9,282 nt of DNA from Trueperaceae bacterium. Lineage in GTDB: Bacteria; Deinococcota; Deinococci; Deinococcales; Trueperaceae. How positions within the stretch are numbered: the first letter of the stretch is position 1; every line of letters begins with the position of its first letter. The notes under the pieces are model-generated. The model was not told the DNA's origin, did no database searches, and saw only the letters and a program-made list of their open reading frames with translations. The stretch spans positions 1 to 9,282 of the forward strand of contig SKWV01000250.1 of the NCBI GenBank assembly GCA_007128755.1, written 5' to 3'. This document shows, piece by piece, positions 8,254-9,282 of the stretch. Position numbers and translations under genes: made by a program.

Positions 8254-8292
8254 GCTTCCACCCCGATCGAACTCGACGCTCGGCAGGTCTAG
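8254..8292 (+). repeat. Direct repeat copy 2: displaced osmC tail, non-coding remnant
   Basis: Exact second copy of the last 39 bases of osmC, including the stop codon. With the preceding GCGCTC it would encode ALASTPIELDARQV and a stop, but it lies 67 bases after the first copy, a different frame and behind the real osmC stop, and has no start codon of its own. It ends 7 bases before the stop of the ABC gene on the other strand. Confidence 0.95.
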
Positions 8293-8299
8293 CGGGGTC

Positions 8300-9282
8300 T
8301 CAACTGGGTGCGCCGGCGCGCTGCGCCGCCGGCGCACCGTCCCGGAACTGCGTCCGGTAGAGGTCGCGGTAGAGCCCGCCCTCGCGCAGCAGGTCGTCGT
8401 GCGTCCCCTCTTGGACGACGCGGCCCCCGTCGATGACGACGATGCGGTCGGCACCCACCACCGTCGACAGCCGGTGGGCGATGACGAACGTGGTGCGCCC
8501 GACCATCAGCCGCTCGAGTGCGGCCTGCACGAGCGCTTCCGATTCGCCGTCGAGCGAGCTGGTCGCCTCGTCGAGGATGAGGATCCGGGGGTCCTTGAGC
8601 AGGGCTCGAGCGATCGCGATGCGCTGCCGCTGCCCGCCCGACAGCTTCACGCCCCGCTCACCGACCAGCGTCTCGTAGCCGTCCCGGAAGGCGGTGATGA
8701 ACTCGTGCGCGTTGGCCGCCCGGCATGCCTCGACGATCTCGTCGTCACTGGCCTCGGGGCGTCCGTAGCGGACGTTCTCGCGCAGGGTGCCGGAGAAGAG
8801 CAGCGTCTCTTGTGGCACGATGCCGATCCGGCGTCGCAACTCGTTGGTCGACAGGTCGCGGAGGTCGATGCCGTCGACGAGAATGCGACCCTCGGTCGGG
8901 TCGAAGAACCGTGGCAGGAGGGTGACGAGGGTGGTCTTGCCGGCGCCCGACGGGCCGACGAGCGCGACCACCTGCCCCGGCCGGACGCCCAAGTCGATGT
9001 CGTGCAGCACCCAGTCGTCGCCGCGGTCGCCGTAGCGGAAGTGCACGCCCTCGAACCGCACGGCGCCCTGCACGTCGTGCCACGGCACCGGCGCCTGGCT
9101 CTCGATCAGGTCGGAACCGGTGTCGAGCAGCTCGAAGATCCGCCGCGACGCGCCGATCGCCTCCTGCAGCTGGCTGTAGAGGCCGGTGAACGAGCCGATG
9201 GAGGCGGCCACGAGCACGGTCAACAGCAAGAACGTGATGAGGGTACCGGGGGCCAGCGCGCCGGCGAGCGCCTGTTGCCCGC
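8300..9282 (-). CDS. ABC exporter with fused membrane and ATPase domains (N-terminus cut off by window edge)
   Basis: The frame is open to the right edge, so the start lies outside; 326 codons are visible. The first 50 or so residues are the end of a type IV exporter membrane domain (LAPGTLITFLLLTVLVAASI, then the QEAIGASRRIFELLD coupling region). The ATPase domain follows complete: Walker A GPSGAGKT (visible residues 109-116), Q-loop IVPQETLLFSGTL (Q157), signature LSGGQRQR (213-220), Walker B ILILDE (233-238), D-loop SSLD, and H-loop AHR (H269). It belongs to the MsbA/LmrA-like half-transporters that export lipids, peptides or drugs as homo- or heterodimers; the cargo is not predictable, and a partner gene may lie outside. 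A TTG at 9229 could be mistaken for the start, but membrane-domain sequence continues upstream of it. The gene converges on osmC and its last codons lie in a perfect inverted repeat. Confidence 0.95.
   Translation of the reverse strand, partial: GQQALAGALAPGTLITFLLLTVLVAASIGSFTGLYSQLQEAIGASRRIFELLDTGSDLIESQAPVPWHDVQGAVRFEGVHFRYGDRGDDWVLHDIDLGVRPGQVVALVGPSGAGKTTLVTLLPRFFDPTEGRILVDGIDLRDLSTNELRRRIGIVPQETLLFSGTLRENVRYGRPEASDDEIVEACRAANAHEFITAFRDGYETLVGERGVKLSGGQRQRIAIARALLKDPRILILDEATSSLDGESEALVQAALERLMVGRTTFVIAHRLSTVVGADRIVVIDGGRVVQEGTHDDLLREGGLYRDLYRTQFRDGAPAAQRAGAPS
8307..8338. repeat. Perfect 12-bp inverted repeat in the end of the ABC gene
   Basis: GGTGCGCCGGCG (8307-8318) and CGCCGGCGCACC (8327-8338) are perfect reverse complements around an 8-base loop. 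It overlaps the last codons of the ABC exporter, which encode a repeat-like tail (GAPAAQRAGAPS). It could form a stable hairpin in the transcripts of both convergent genes and act as a bidirectional stop or RNA end protector; no T-run follows. Confidence 0.6.

Noticed and set aside
8101..8292. Small plus-strand frame ending in the second osmC tail copy
   Set aside because: It overlaps osmC out of frame, and its C-terminus looks like OsmC only because it reads the repeated DNA. No ribosome binding site of its own.
8254..8292. Second osmC gene fragment as a pseudogene
   Set aside because: Only the last 12 or so codons are present and nothing upstream resembles osmC, so a direct repeat describes it better than a decayed gene copy.

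Overview
This is a dense, GC-rich bacterial chromosomal window. Codon third positions are mostly G or C, which also opens long spurious frames on the opposite strand. Nine protein genes are supported: eight on the minus strand and one (osmC) on the plus strand. No rRNA, tRNA, CRISPR array, insertion sequence or integrase was seen. A CarD/CdnL-type RNA polymerase-binding protein close to the Thermus type, the high GC, and -10-like hexamers directly upstream of start codons suggest Deinococcota, perhaps a Truepera-like lineage. That placement is inferred from remembered protein families; another high-GC phylum is possible.

Left region (1-2566, minus strand, read from right to left). A PfkB-family sugar or nucleoside kinase comes first. 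A secreted S41-family peptidase follows with an ATGA stop/start overlap, then a metallo-beta-lactamase-fold hydrolase after a 2-base gap; the hydrolase runs off the left edge. The 54-base leader before the kinase holds a possible -10 box, a small GC hairpin and a good ribosome binding site.

Middle region (2567-7666, minus strand). uvrB (nucleotide excision repair helicase) is followed by an unfamiliar protein with a predicted exported beta-propeller-like domain and four C-terminal membrane helices; the two overlap as TTGA. After a 95-base gap, carD is followed by ksgA (16S rRNA adenine dimethyltransferase) with a GTGA overlap. The carD-ksgA pair links an RNA polymerase factor with a ribosome assembly enzyme.

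Right region (7667-9282). A 130-base divergent spacer separates uvrB from osmC, a peroxiredoxin-like hydroperoxide reductase with its catalytic residues intact. osmC converges on a half-visible ABC exporter (minus strand, truncated by the right edge). The convergent junction is the oddest DNA here: the last 39 bases of osmC, stop codon included, are repeated exactly 67 bases further on, with a strong hairpin between the copies and a perfect 12-bp inverted repeat in the end of the ABC gene.

Most genes are core housekeeping or stress functions (DNA repair, rRNA modification, peroxide defence, transcription control). I do not see a convincing new multi-gene system. The best leads are the duplicated osmC 3' end, the S41 peptidase lacking the usual catalytic lysine, and the uvrB-coupled membrane propeller protein.
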